The position numbers and the translations under genes were made by a program. The notes below the pieces were generated by a model. That model worked only from the letters and a program-made list of their open reading frames with translations. It did no database searches and was not told the origin of the DNA. 64,000 nt of DNA from Akkermansiaceae bacterium (GTDB lineage Bacteria > Verrucomicrobiota > Verrucomicrobiia > Verrucomicrobiales > DEV007): NCBI GenBank assembly GCA_024233085.1, contig JACKQC010000004.1, positions 62,001 to 126,000 on the forward strand. Direction: 5' to 3'. Of the stretch, positions 1-8,536 are shown in pieces (position 1 is the stretch's first letter; each line of letters starts with the position of its first letter).

Positions 1-1
1 T

Positions 2-1201
2 CCCGAGACACCGTGGGCGCTCGATCTCGCCGAGGGCGAGTTCCCCTACCCCCGCGATTTCCATGCCCAGTGGTTTTGGGAAAGCGGCTTCGACAAGGAC
101 CCGCTCAAGGACCTCGAGACCATCCGCGACTGGAACCTCCGCGCCTCCTACGGCGCGTGGAACGCCATCAAAAACCACGGCGCCTACGCCCGCTCCGACG
201 AGTCCGGCAAAGCCCACGCCAACGCCCGCATGACCTGGCTCGCCTACATCGGCGGCCCGCGCGAGACCCAGCAGCTCCTTGGCGACATCGTCCTGACCGA
301 GGAGGACATCGTCGACAAGAAACCCTACCCCGACGGCTGCGTGCTGACCACCTGGTCGGTCGATCTCCACTACCCGCAGGAGCAGTACGTGAAGAAGTTT
401 CCCGACAACCCCTTCATCTCGAAAGCCGTCCACGGCGGCGGGGTGGACCGGAAAAAAGGCTACCCCGTCCCCTACCGCTGCTTTTACTCGCGCAACATCG
501 AGAACCTCTTCATGGCCGGGCGCAACATCAGCGTCACCCACGAGGCCCTCGGCACCGTCCGCGTCATGAAGACCTGCGGCATGATGGGCGTCGTCGTCGG
601 CAAGGCCGCCGCCCTCTGCGCCCGGAACGACTGCTCGCCCCGCGACGTCTATTACCAGTATCTCGAGGATCTCATCAGGCTCTGCCAGCTCCCCGGTTAC
701 ATGCGCCGCGACTCGCTCGACGGGAAATTTTACGACGATCCGAACCTGCCCCATCTCGAGGAGCCCGACATGGGTTACGTGCCAAAGTCCAGCCTCAGCG
801 GCATCGTGATCGACGATTCCGAGGCGAAGCTCACCGGCAAATGGGCCGAGGGTGCCGGGCTGAAAGGTTTCATCGAGAACGGCTACCGCTACGCCGGCAA
901 AGGCGGCGGCGCCTCCGCCCGATTCGAGTTCACCGTGCCGAAAGACGGCGAATACGAAGTCCGGCTCGCCTGGCAACCCCACGAAAACCGCGCCACCAAC
1001 ACCCCCGTGACCGTCATCTCCGCCGGCGGCGAAAAAAGCCAAACCGTCAACCAGCGCATCGCCCCGCCGCTCGCGAAGGGTTTCTACACCCTCGGCGCCT
1101 ATCGTTTCGAAAAGGGCCAGCCCGGCGCCGTCGTCATCGGCACCGAGGGCATCGACGGCAACGCCCACCTCGACGCCGTGCAGGTGCTGCCGCTGGAATA
1201 G
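2..1201 (+). CDS. FAD-dependent oxidoreductase with golvesin-like C-terminal domain (5' end outside window)
   Basis: Partial gene: the frame is open from the left edge, so the FAD-binding N-terminus is missing and 399 residues remain. The motif run RNIENLFMAGRNISVTHEAL, followed by GTVRVMKTCGMMG and a VVGKAAALCARN segment, is typical of the FAD_oxidored family (PF12831), common in PVC and Bacteroidetes genomes and usually exported. The last ~120 residues (GFIENGYRYAGKGGG, FEFTVPKDGEYEVRLAW, AHLDAVQVLPLE) look like the golvesin/xanthan-lyase-type beta-sandwich often fused to these enzymes. Substrate unknown; a secreted carbohydrate or polyol oxidoreductase is inferred from family habit. Its final 83 bp, including the stop, recur at 4467-4549 beyond the patatin gene. 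Confidence 0.85.
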   Translation, partial: PETPWALDLAEGEFPYPRDFHAQWFWESGFDKDPLKDLETIRDWNLRASYGAWNAIKNHGAYARSDESGKAHANARMTWLAYIGGPRETQQLLGDIVLTEEDIVDKKPYPDGCVLTTWSVDLHYPQEQYVKKFPDNPFISKAVHGGGVDRKKGYPVPYRCFYSRNIENLFMAGRNISVTHEALGTVRVMKTCGMMGVVVGKAAALCARNDCSPRDVYYQYLEDLIRLCQLPGYMRRDSLDGKFYDDPNLPHLEEPDMGYVPKSSLSGIVIDDSEAKLTGKWAEGAGLKGFIENGYRYAGKGGGASARFEFTVPKDGEYEVRLAWQPHENRATNTPVTVISAGGEKSQTVNQRIAPPLAKGFYTLGAYRFEKGQPGAVVIGTEGIDGNAHLDAVQVLPLE

Positions 1202-1204
1202 ATC
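1122..1204. repeat. 83-bp perfect direct repeat, left copy (3' end of FAD oxidoreductase)
   Basis: Bases 1122-1204 are identical to 4467-4549. The left copy is the genuine 3' end of the upstream gene, covering the last 26 codons, the stop and three further bases. The bases just outside differ on both sides (1121 c against 4466 g; 1205 t against 4550 g). The pair flanks a 3.26-kb segment occupied almost entirely by the patatin gene, so the repeat marks the borders of an inserted or recombined cassette. Confidence 0.97.
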
Positions 1205-1254
1205 TCGCCGAAGGAAACCTCCCGATCGAATCAGGCTTCTTTTTTCGGAGAGGG

Positions 1255-4200
1255 TCAGTTCGCGGTCCTATCCGTCCCGGTCTCCGCTTTGCCGATGCTG
1301 GAAGATCGGAGCCGAGACATCGCGTTCGCGTATTCCCCTTTGCACCATTCAACGATGTCCTCGACGGAAAGTGGCACCCTCTGGAGTTCGAAATCTCCTT
1401 CCACATCGACATAGAGACATTCTCCAGCGTCAGAGCCTTCCCGCCCTTTCACAGGATTTTTGTCATGATTGGGATTGCTTTCTTTTTTGATCCGGCACGA
1501 AATCTCCCGGGCGATGTGCTCGCCGAGGGAGCGATAGGCCTCGAACTGGTCGTCGCTGAAAAACTGATCACCGGTCGTCTGGTGGGGGAATTCCGGGCAG
1601 GTTCGCTTGTAGCTGCGCACCGCGGCGCCCTCGTCTCCAGTAAAGGACGACTTCAGGTAGAGAAGCCACCCCACCTTCCCCCGCTTGTAGGCTTCGGCGT
1701 CATCGGGATACTGGATACGCCCCACCGCGAAGTGCCGTTTTACCTCACCGGTTTTCTCGTCCGGTTCGAAACCGCTCAGGTCGATGTCCACCTCCACGTT
1801 CTCGTCGGTATAAATCTGGCGGATAGCGGAGGCGAGCGATCCAAAGTCATAGCGACCATCGCATTCCCCATCGCAGGCAACGATAAGCCGGCAGCGCCTC
1901 TGGAAGAGAGGATAAAGCCCGATATTGTCGCCGGTGTGCGCCCCGTCGGAGAGGTTGACGAAGGGCTCGCGGGCGTTGGCCAATGCGTAAAGTTCGCGAA
2001 AAAGGTAACGAAGCCAGAACGGACGGTGCCCCGGTTTCACGGGAAAGGGAATACCAGCCTTCTCCTGCTGCTCGCGGGTGGGCTGCCCATCCGGAAACTT
2101 CGCGCAGGGGTAGCTTAGTGGATTCGGCATCCAGTAACCGAGCCGAATATTGAACAGCGTCATCGCGAATGCCTGGCTAAAAAAAGTGTGAAAACCCATC
2201 AGGCTCGACGCCGCGGCGCCCGAGATCGTCATCACCCGGGCGAGGAGGGTTTCGCCGCCGTCGTAAGTCGCCGTCTCGACGTAACCGGTTGTGCTCGATC
2301 CGCAATAGAACCGGGAAAAGACAAAGTGATCCGATTTTCGGTCTCTTCGCGCGAGATCACGGCTGCCGGGGAGATTGAGAGCGGTGACCAGCAGGTGATA
2401 GGGAGCGTCACTTTCGGGCGTCTGACCGGGCGACTCGTGTTTGTCGGAGCGATGAAGGTCGCAAACTTTCAGATTTCCCTGATCGCGCACCAGCATCAGC
2501 GACCGGCCCCGCTCGGCCTCGGTCTGGAGATAGGTTTCCAGGAGACGATCACGGTAAAAATGGTGCATCGAGACATGGTTGAAATCGATGAACCAGAACA
2601 GAACGATCAAGACCAGCGCCGCGACCGCCGCGACGAGGAACCCCGTCCCAACCGGCGTGTCGTTCATCACACGGAGCATCGTCCCCAGGGCAAAAACGAT
2701 CCCCGACACCACCAGTAGAAACGCCGAAAGCCTCAGCAGCAACGCCAGCGCCAACGATTTGAGTTTGGCGGCGATTCCACCCGCTCCGGTTTTGTTGCCT
2801 TGGCTTGTCGTCGCAAAAAGCCGGGTCGCCAGGAGGGCGACGAGGCCCGTCATTCCCGTCTTGATGTAATGATCGTTGAACCACCAGGTGAGCAGGAGGA
2901 TACCCACCACAGAGATCGAGATGAGAGTCAAGATCAGAGACAGCCCGTGGGCCGCCGCAACATAGGAGCGTTCCGTTCGGTCCTTGGTTTGTTTCTCTTC
3001 CAATTTCCCCGGATCTTTGGGTTTTTCGTCCCCATTCGACTTGGATGGCGAACGGCGCCTGGAATGCTTTCGCGCAATCCCAAGCCACCATATCCAAGTG
3101 GCAATTTCGGCCCCTCCAAAAAATGCTGTCGCCAGCAGGAAAATTCTTGCCCCGGCCAGCATGGGCACCATTCCACGCGGACTCGATTCCACCTCCAACA
3201 CCGGTTGGTAAATTTCCCGGTGCAGTTCCCCGATCCATGAACAATTCGGGCTCTCGTCCTTTGCCGCGATCGCCACAATGACGAGAAGGCCCGTCAACAC
3301 GAGCGTCATTACAATGCTGAAGGCGATCAACTGACGCCTCTCCGCCCGGTCCGATTTCAGTTCCCCGGGAAATCCTCCGTCTTCGTTTACCTTGCGGATC
3401 TTTGCGATTCGGCGCACGCCGAACATGAAAAAGGGCGCAGAAACCAACAACGCCGCCCCGAATCCTCCCAGCGCAAACCGCCGTACCCACCGCCATCGGG
3501 GACGGAATTGATCAAACGCGATTGACCAGTCGAATCCCGATTTGAGCTTGGGTTCAAACACCCGTTTCTCCGTCCAGTCTTCGGCGACCTTGGTGCCCAC
3601 CCGACCCACATCTTCGGTTCCCAGCCGTTTTTCAACCTCGATCATCGCCTTCACCTCCTGAGGGCTGCCCTCCCTGTATTCTGGAAAATCGACCGCAAAT
3701 TCTGAAAAATCCTTCCGCATCTCCTTCCAGATTTCCTCGCTTCCCATAATCGAGGTGAAACAGACGAATCCCCCCGCCAGCAACACCAGCAGGGAAATAA
3801 ACACCGCCAAGCTTGCCGCGATCGCCGAGAGCACCGTGCCGATGGCCCGCAACGAGTCCCGCCGGAACACGCCTTCCCGCGCGATGAGATAGTTTCCGTG
3901 CTTGCGCAAATGATGAATCTGGTCCGGATCCTTGAAGGGAAAGTCCTCCTCTGTGTCGTAGTTCCCGGGCGCCTCCGCTTCCGTCTCCTGTGCCGTCAGC
4001 AGCGACGTCAGACAGGAACCGATGTATCCCCCGCCCGACACCGTGCTTAAGAAATCCACCAACCGGAACATCCGATGCCGCGCCAGCACCTGAAGGATGC
4101 CCAGAGAAAACGTCGCTGACCGTATTCCACCGCCCGACAACGCAATCCCAACCGGTTCATCCGGTTTCAAACCCAGATTCTCGCCTTTCCCGGCGGCCGC

Positions 4201-4353
4201 GCACGCCACCTTCCCCTGCCGTTTCTCAAGGTATTCTCCCTCTTTTTTCCTCACGGCCTTTGGAAGCAGGCGGGGATGATCAGTCGGCTTGGACGATGGG
4301 TTAACGGACGAGTGACGACCCATCCCCTCTTGATTCTCACGGTCTTCTTGCAT
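1255..4353 (-). CDS. Large membrane-associated patatin-like phospholipase
   Basis: 1032-residue protein. The N-terminal patatin core shows the oxyanion loop GGGIR (residues 74-78), the nucleophile region STVSGGGYIGS (Ser106, with Val where canonical GxSxG has Gly, as in other long patatins) and, in the C-terminal third, the Asp of the dyad in LSDGAHTGDNIGLYPL. Between them lie several hydrophobic segments (near residues 175-205, 285-310, 340-365, 395-420, 470-500 and 530-590), so the lipase core is split around a multi-pass membrane domain. Known patatins hydrolyse acyl esters of phospholipids, and some are effectors of anti-phage systems such as CBASS; a defence role here is inference only. 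No second gene accompanies it. The gene sits opposite to, and between, two copies of the neighbour's 3' end, which marks it as recently acquired cargo. Confidence 0.85.
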   Translation of the reverse strand: MQEDRENQEGMGRHSSVNPSSKPTDHPRLLPKAVRKKEGEYLEKRQGKVACAAAGKGENLGLKPDEPVGIALSGGGIRSATFSLGILQVLARHRMFRLVDFLSTVSGGGYIGSCLTSLLTAQETEAEAPGNYDTEEDFPFKDPDQIHHLRKHGNYLIAREGVFRRDSLRAIGTVLSAIAASLAVFISLLVLLAGGFVCFTSIMGSEEIWKEMRKDFSEFAVDFPEYREGSPQEVKAMIEVEKRLGTEDVGRVGTKVAEDWTEKRVFEPKLKSGFDWSIAFDQFRPRWRWVRRFALGGFGAALLVSAPFFMFGVRRIAKIRKVNEDGGFPGELKSDRAERRQLIAFSIVMTLVLTGLLVIVAIAAKDESPNCSWIGELHREIYQPVLEVESSPRGMVPMLAGARIFLLATAFFGGAEIATWIWWLGIARKHSRRRSPSKSNGDEKPKDPGKLEEKQTKDRTERSYVAAAHGLSLILTLISISVVGILLLTWWFNDHYIKTGMTGLVALLATRLFATTSQGNKTGAGGIAAKLKSLALALLLRLSAFLLVVSGIVFALGTMLRVMNDTPVGTGFLVAAVAALVLIVLFWFIDFNHVSMHHFYRDRLLETYLQTEAERGRSLMLVRDQGNLKVCDLHRSDKHESPGQTPESDAPYHLLVTALNLPGSRDLARRDRKSDHFVFSRFYCGSSTTGYVETATYDGGETLLARVMTISGAAASSLMGFHTFFSQAFAMTLFNIRLGYWMPNPLSYPCAKFPDGQPTREQQEKAGIPFPVKPGHRPFWLRYLFRELYALANAREPFVNLSDGAHTGDNIGLYPLFQRRCRLIVACDGECDGRYDFGSLASAIRQIYTDENVEVDIDLSGFEPDEKTGEVKRHFAVGRIQYPDDAEAYKRGKVGWLLYLKSSFTGDEGAAVRSYKRTCPEFPHQTTGDQFFSDDQFEAYRSLGEHIAREISCRIKKESNPNHDKNPVKGREGSDAGECLYVDVEGDFELQRVPLSVEDIVEWCKGEYANAMSRLRSSSIGKAETGTDRTAN

Positions 4354-4466
4354 GGCACCTCCCTTTGCATCGAATGATCATCATCATGGGAGATCGAACG
4401 CTTCCCCGTCAATTTCAAAATCCCCCCCCGAACCCGACCCTCCTCGGTTCCCGCTACTCCCTTTCG

Positions 4467-4549
4467 CCGGCGCCGTCGTCATCGGCACCGAGGGCATCGA
4501 CGGCAACGCCCACCTCGACGCCGTGCAGGTGCTGCCGCTGGAATAGATC
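4467..4549. repeat. 83-bp perfect direct repeat, right copy (orphan 3' end of FAD oxidoreductase)
   Basis: Exact copy of 1122-1204. Here it is an orphan: the coding sequence for the golvesin-like tail (GAVVIGTEGIDGNAHL...) appears without the rest of the gene. It is a non-functional relic left by whatever placed the patatin gene behind the oxidoreductase. Confidence 0.97.
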
Positions 4550-4614
4550 GCCTCCCACCGTCTCCAGCCTTCCGCCCCGTTCCGCGCCCGTCGCCCTCCT
4601 GTCGGATGGGCCGG

Positions 4615-4648
4615 CCGACAGGGTCGGGTCGATGACCCAACCCTGTCG
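4615..4648. repeat. Dispersed palindrome family (CCCAACAGGGTTG type), copy A
   Basis: Two inverted arms (cgacagggtcgggtc and gacccaaccctgtcg, one mismatch) separated by 3 bp. This is a diverged member of the family of paired half-sites found at nine places in the window. It lies in the 170-bp gap between the orphan repeat and the 3' end of the histidine kinase gene. Confidence 0.7.
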
Positions 4649-4716
4649 GGTGCGGCTTTTACCCTTTCAGGTGACGTGTTGAACGGTGGACGGAGGGAAA
4701 ATCGAAAATCGGCCGG

Positions 4717-6369
4717 TCAGGCGGACAATTCGACCAACTGAGGCCGCACGGGGCCGGAGTCGCCGGCGAAGGTGACGCCGAGCAGTTCCTCGAGACGGGC
4801 TTTCAGCTCGCCGAGATCGAAGGGCTTGGCGATGTGGGCGGACATGCCGTTCTCGAGGCAGCGCTCGCGGTCCTCGGTGAAGGCGTGGCCGGTCATGGCG
4901 AGAATGGGAATCTCGGCGGCGGCTCCGCCGAGGGCGCGGATTTCGCGGGTGGCGTCGATGCCGTTGAGTACGGGCATCTGGATGTCCATGCAGATGAGGT
5001 CGAACGCGACCTCGGCGCGCGAGACGGCGTCGACGGCTTCGCGGCCGTTGGCGGCGACTTCGACGGCGAAACCGAGGCGCTCGAGGGTGAGGCGGGCGAC
5101 CTTGAGATTGACCTCGTTATCCTCGGCCAGCAGGACGCGGCGGCCGTTGCGCGGGATTTCGAGCAAGCGGGGACAAACCGGGCCGGTCTGATCCCGCGGA
5201 GGGGTGGCCCCGGTCTGCTCGCCGCCGGTGAAGGGCGAATGCCGGAGATCCGGCAGGGCGGTGAGCGCGTGGAGGGCGGCGCCGTGGCGAAGGGTATTGA
5301 CGCGCTCGAAGCGGGCGGTGAAACCGAACACGGAGCCTTTGCCGCGCTCGCTTTCCACCCAGACACGGCCGTCCATCAGCTCGGCGAGCCGCTTGCAGAT
5401 CGCCAGACCGAGGCCGGTGCCGCCAAAGAGGCGGGCGGTGGAGGAATCCGCCTGGGTGAAGGGGCGGAAGAGTTTTTCGCAGTCCTCGGGCTCGAGCCCG
5501 ACGCCGGTGTCGCGCACCTCGAAACGGAGCTTCAGGTCGGTTTCGCTGGACTCGTCCTCCAGCAGGTCGGCGACGATGTCGATCCTGCCTTCGGAGGTGA
5601 ACTTGATGGCGTTTCCGATGAGATTCGCGAGAATCTGCCGCAGGCGCAGGTCGTCGCCGACGAGGTGGGTGGGGAGGTTCTCGTCAAAGCGGACGGCGAG
5701 TTCGAGCCCCTTGCCGCTGGCGTTGGCGCCGAAGGTCCGGGTCACCTGGTCGAGCAGCTTTCGAGGATTGAAGGGGCGGGACTCGAGGACGATCTGCTTG
5801 GAGTTGAGCTTCGAGATGTCGAGAATGTCGTTGAGAATGTGCAGAAGCGAATCCGTGGACGCGCGAATGGTCTCGACATAGTCGCGCTGCTCCTCGTCCA
5901 GGTCGGTGTCGAGCACGAGATTGATCATGCCGAAGATGCCGTTCATCGGCGTGCGGATCTCGTGGCTCATGTTGGCGAGGACCAGGTCCTTTTCCCGGGT
6001 GGCGGCTTCGGCGCGTTCCGTCTCCTGCTGGAGCTGGACGATCTTGCGCCCGAGCGAGGCCACCAGGGAGCGGACGATACCGATGAGCGGATTCTCGCCG
6101 GGCCGGGGAATGGGAATGCGCTGGGTGTGCTCCGGATACACGCTCAGGAACTCGGCGACGATGGTGTCGAGCTGCTCCAGAGTCTGGCGCTGGGAGGCGA
6201 CCTCCTCCTGCAAGATTTCGATCTCGGCCTGAAAAATCTCGGTTTCGTCCGTTTCCTCGGCCGTTTCCGGGGCGGAAAGGACGGGGCCTGGATCGGCGGG
6301 CGGACGCGGGATGTTCAGGGCCTTCCGGGCGGGCAACCCGGAACCCGTAAACTTCAGATGTGGTTTCAT
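4717..6369 (-). CDS. Soluble hybrid sensor histidine kinase / response regulator
   Basis: 550 residues with no membrane segment. Residues 45-125 form a coiled coil (EIFQAEIEILQEEVASQRQT..., then QLQQETERAEAATREKD). HisKA follows, with the H box NMSHEIRTPMNGIFGM (phospho-acceptor His136), then HATPase_c with the N box (LIGNAIKF), G1 (DTGVGL) and G2 (GGTGLGL). A C-terminal receiver domain has acidic residues in LLAEDNEVN, phospho-acceptor Asp462 in CMDIQMPVLNG, and the conserved Lys in AKPFD. It is a cytoplasmic phosphorelay protein that autophosphorylates His136 and passes phosphate to its own Asp. The input is unknown because no PAS or GAF domain is visible. The AT-rich 100 bp upstream of the start (6370-6470) probably holds its promoter. 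No partner gene is adjacent. Confidence 0.95.
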   Translation of the reverse strand: MKPHLKFTGSGLPARKALNIPRPPADPGPVLSAPETAEETDETEIFQAEIEILQEEVASQRQTLEQLDTIVAEFLSVYPEHTQRIPIPRPGENPLIGIVRSLVASLGRKIVQLQQETERAEAATREKDLVLANMSHEIRTPMNGIFGMINLVLDTDLDEEQRDYVETIRASTDSLLHILNDILDISKLNSKQIVLESRPFNPRKLLDQVTRTFGANASGKGLELAVRFDENLPTHLVGDDLRLRQILANLIGNAIKFTSEGRIDIVADLLEDESSETDLKLRFEVRDTGVGLEPEDCEKLFRPFTQADSSTARLFGGTGLGLAICKRLAELMDGRVWVESERGKGSVFGFTARFERVNTLRHGAALHALTALPDLRHSPFTGGEQTGATPPRDQTGPVCPRLLEIPRNGRRVLLAEDNEVNLKVARLTLERLGFAVEVAANGREAVDAVSRAEVAFDLICMDIQMPVLNGIDATREIRALGGAAAEIPILAMTGHAFTEDRERCLENGMSAHIAKPFDLGELKARLEELLGVTFAGDSGPVRPQLVELSA

Positions 6370-6544
6370 GTGTTCGGAACTTGTCGTAAAAAACCATAAT
6401 TATCGTAAAAATCAAATAAAAAGGAATCTCCGCTGCGGAATTTCTCATCTTTGCAAAACGAAGTCGGGGTCCCGGTTTGACCGCGCCCGCCGGTCGCCCG
6501 CGCCCTTCGCGTCGTTCACCCCTCGTCACGTCGCCTGAAAAGAA

Positions 6545-6588
6545 AAAAAGCCGCGCCCGCCGGGGTGGGGTTTCCCCACCCCGGCGGG
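6545..6588 (-). terminator. Rho-independent terminator of the Ser-rich minus-strand gene
   Basis: A perfect 15-bp GC-rich stem (cccgccggggtgggg, 6556-6570) with a 3-base loop pairs with 6574-6588. On the minus strand it is followed by a T-run (complement of the A-rich 6537-6549). It lies 55 bp beyond the minus-strand stop at 6643, so it is placed to end that gene. Confidence 0.8.
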
Positions 6589-6642
6589 CCGGCCCGGCCG
6601 AAGCCCGCGATTAAGATAAGCCGTTTCCCCCTTCCCCGGTCG

Positions 6643-6830
6643 TTAGAACGACGACGACACCGGCGGCATTGAGGATGACGACGGCAGGTAGGAAGAACTC
6701 GGCGTGTAGGAAGAACTCGACGGGTAATTCGAACTCGATTCCCAATAGGACGACGAGGATGACTGGTAGGGTTCGCTGGACGACGACTCAGCCGGTTCCG
6801 ACGATTCGTCACCGCCGCCGCCCGCCACCG
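6643..6830 (-). pseudogene. 3' remnant of a gene for a Ser-rich protein
   Basis: The minus strand encodes a serine-rich C-terminus (ESSSSEPYQSSSSSYWESS, then SSSSYTPSSSYLPSSSS) ending in VSSSF and a stop at 6643, followed by a good terminator. The low-complexity tail resembles surface or exported linkers; a similar Ser run occurs in the LysM lipoprotein at 37916. Upstream of about 6830 the minus-strand frame only mirrors the oxygenase gene on the other strand, so the body of this gene appears to be lost. The junction position is approximate. Alternatively it is simply a low-complexity frame, but the terminator argues for a real gene end. Confidence 0.5.
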
Positions 6831-6960
6831 GCCCGCCCCTTCCGCTCCCGACACCGGCACCGAGCCCGGCGCGGAGTCCAAGCCCGGCGCCCCGCCCGCT
6901 CCGGCCGCGCCGCCGGCCCATCCCCTCCGCAGCCGGCCCCTCTTTTTCCGCGCCAACGGC

Positions 6961-8493
6961 ATGTGCCTCGATCTCGTCGGCCTCCACGCCGGCGCCTCCG
7001 TCTTTCTCGTCCTCAATGGCCCCAGCTTCGCCCGCATCGATCGCGACCGCCTCCGCCGCCCCGGCATCCTCACCTTCGGCGTCAACAACGGCGCCCACGC
7101 CTTCCGGCCCCATTACTGGACCTGCGTCGACGATCCCACCCGGTTCATGGAGTCCATCTGGCGCGACCCCACCATCGTCAAATTCGTCCCCCATTCCCAC
7201 ATCGACCGACCCCTCTGGGACCAGGCCGCCGGCCGCGTCAGCCTCACCCGCGTCCGCCACTGCCCGAATCTCGTCGCCTTCGCCCGCAACGAACAGTTCG
7301 AGCCCGCCCGCTGGCTCGACGAGGACACCGTCAACTGGGGCAACCACGGCGACCGCGGCGGCGGCCGCTCCGTCATGCTCAGCGCCCTGCGGCTCTGCCA
7401 CCTGCTCGGCTTCCGCCGCGTCTTCCTGCTCGGCTGCGACTTCCACATGGCCGAGGACCGCAAATACTGGTTCCCCGAGCACCGCTCCGACCCCGCCATC
7501 CGCCACAACAACGCCACCTACACCCAACTGCGCGACTACTTCACCGCCCTCCGGCCTGCCTTCGACGCCGCCGGCTTCGAGGTCCTCAACTGCACCGAGG
7601 ACAGCCACCTCGACGTCTTCCCCCATTACCCTCTCGCCCAGGCCCTCGCCGAGACCGAGATCGACACCTCCGCCTCCACCGAGGGCATGTACGTCGACCG
7701 GTTCCGCCCGAATCCCGACCGCACCGCCGCCGTCTCGCCCGGCGGAAACGCGGCCGGGGCCGCCGCCGGCGAGCCGGAACCGCATCCCGACACCGCCCGC
7801 GTCCGCGCCGCCGTGCTCGCCGCCATCGGGGCCGCCCCGGTCGAGGCCGATCCCTTCTTCCACCTCACCTTCCAAAATGTCTTTCCCGCCGACGTCTATG
7901 CCGCCCTCCACGAGCACCTGCCCGCCGACGACGCCTACGAGGAACTCCGCCACCGCGACGCCCTGCGGCCCGACGGCAGCAGCGCCCGGCTCCACCTCAT
8001 CCTCACCCCGCAGTCCCTCGCAAAGCTACCGGACCCGATCCGCGCCTTCTGGACGCCCCTCCACGCCGCCCTCGCCTCGCCCGAGGTGAAGACCGCCCTC
8101 TTCGCCCGCCATTACCCCGCCCTGTTCCGCCGTTTCGGGAAAAAGCTGAAAACCCTGGAGGTCGAGCCCCGCATTTCCCTGATCCGCGACCTCGCCGGCT
8201 ACCGCATCGGCATCCACCAGGACATCCGCGAAAAGGTCATCACCACCCAGTTCTACCTGCCGCAGGACGATTCCCGGGCTCACATCGGGACCGTGTTTTA
8301 CCGGAAAAACGAACTCGCGACCGAGGAACCGAAAACCGATGATCCCTTTGAATTGGCGAAGCGAATCCCGTTCCTACCAAATTCCGGGTATTCGTTCACC
8401 GTGGGGAAGGAGAGCTGGCACGGGGTGGATCCGTTGGAAGAGAAGGACGCGCCTCGGGAGTCGGTGATGTTGGTGTACTACGCCGAGAAATAA
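6961..8493 (+). CDS. Two-domain protein: MAF/DUF115-like N-terminal domain plus 2-oxoglutarate/Fe(II) oxygenase
   Basis: 510 residues. Residues ~1-240 (FLVLNGPSF, GILTFGVNNGAHAF, WTCVDDPTRFMESIW, LLGCDFHM) resemble a nucleotide-sugar-handling fold of the DUF115/motility-accessory type; this is a tentative match. Residues ~280-510 are a 2OG-Fe(II) dioxygenase with HxD in GIHQDIREKVITTQFYLP, distal His in ESWHGVDPL and the 2OG-binding Arg in PRESVMLVYY. It likely hydroxylates a surface sugar or protein substrate; the exact role is unknown. The frame stays open upstream to a stop at 6760-6762 and encodes a plausible continuation (HPLRSRPLFFRANG before the Met) but no start codon, so ATG6961 may be internal and the true 5' end lost. 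The oxygenase half is duplicated at 13072-16128. Confidence 0.75.
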   Translation: MCLDLVGLHAGASVFLVLNGPSFARIDRDRLRRPGILTFGVNNGAHAFRPHYWTCVDDPTRFMESIWRDPTIVKFVPHSHIDRPLWDQAAGRVSLTRVRHCPNLVAFARNEQFEPARWLDEDTVNWGNHGDRGGGRSVMLSALRLCHLLGFRRVFLLGCDFHMAEDRKYWFPEHRSDPAIRHNNATYTQLRDYFTALRPAFDAAGFEVLNCTEDSHLDVFPHYPLAQALAETEIDTSASTEGMYVDRFRPNPDRTAAVSPGGNAAGAAAGEPEPHPDTARVRAAVLAAIGAAPVEADPFFHLTFQNVFPADVYAALHEHLPADDAYEELRHRDALRPDGSSARLHLILTPQSLAKLPDPIRAFWTPLHAALASPEVKTALFARHYPALFRRFGKKLKTLEVEPRISLIRDLAGYRIGIHQDIREKVITTQFYLPQDDSRAHIGTVFYRKNELATEEPKTDDPFELAKRIPFLPNSGYSFTVGKESWHGVDPLEEKDAPRESVMLVYYAEK

Positions 8494-8536
8494 GGTTGTT
8501 TCGGGGGAGAGTTAATGGTAACCCACTCGCAAGATC

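Noticed and set aside
13..2118. 701-residue plus-strand frame covering the FAD oxidoreductase and the patatin 3' part
   Set aside because: It is the Arg/Pro-rich shadow of the real frames; the true proteins in the other frame and on the minus strand have clear domains.
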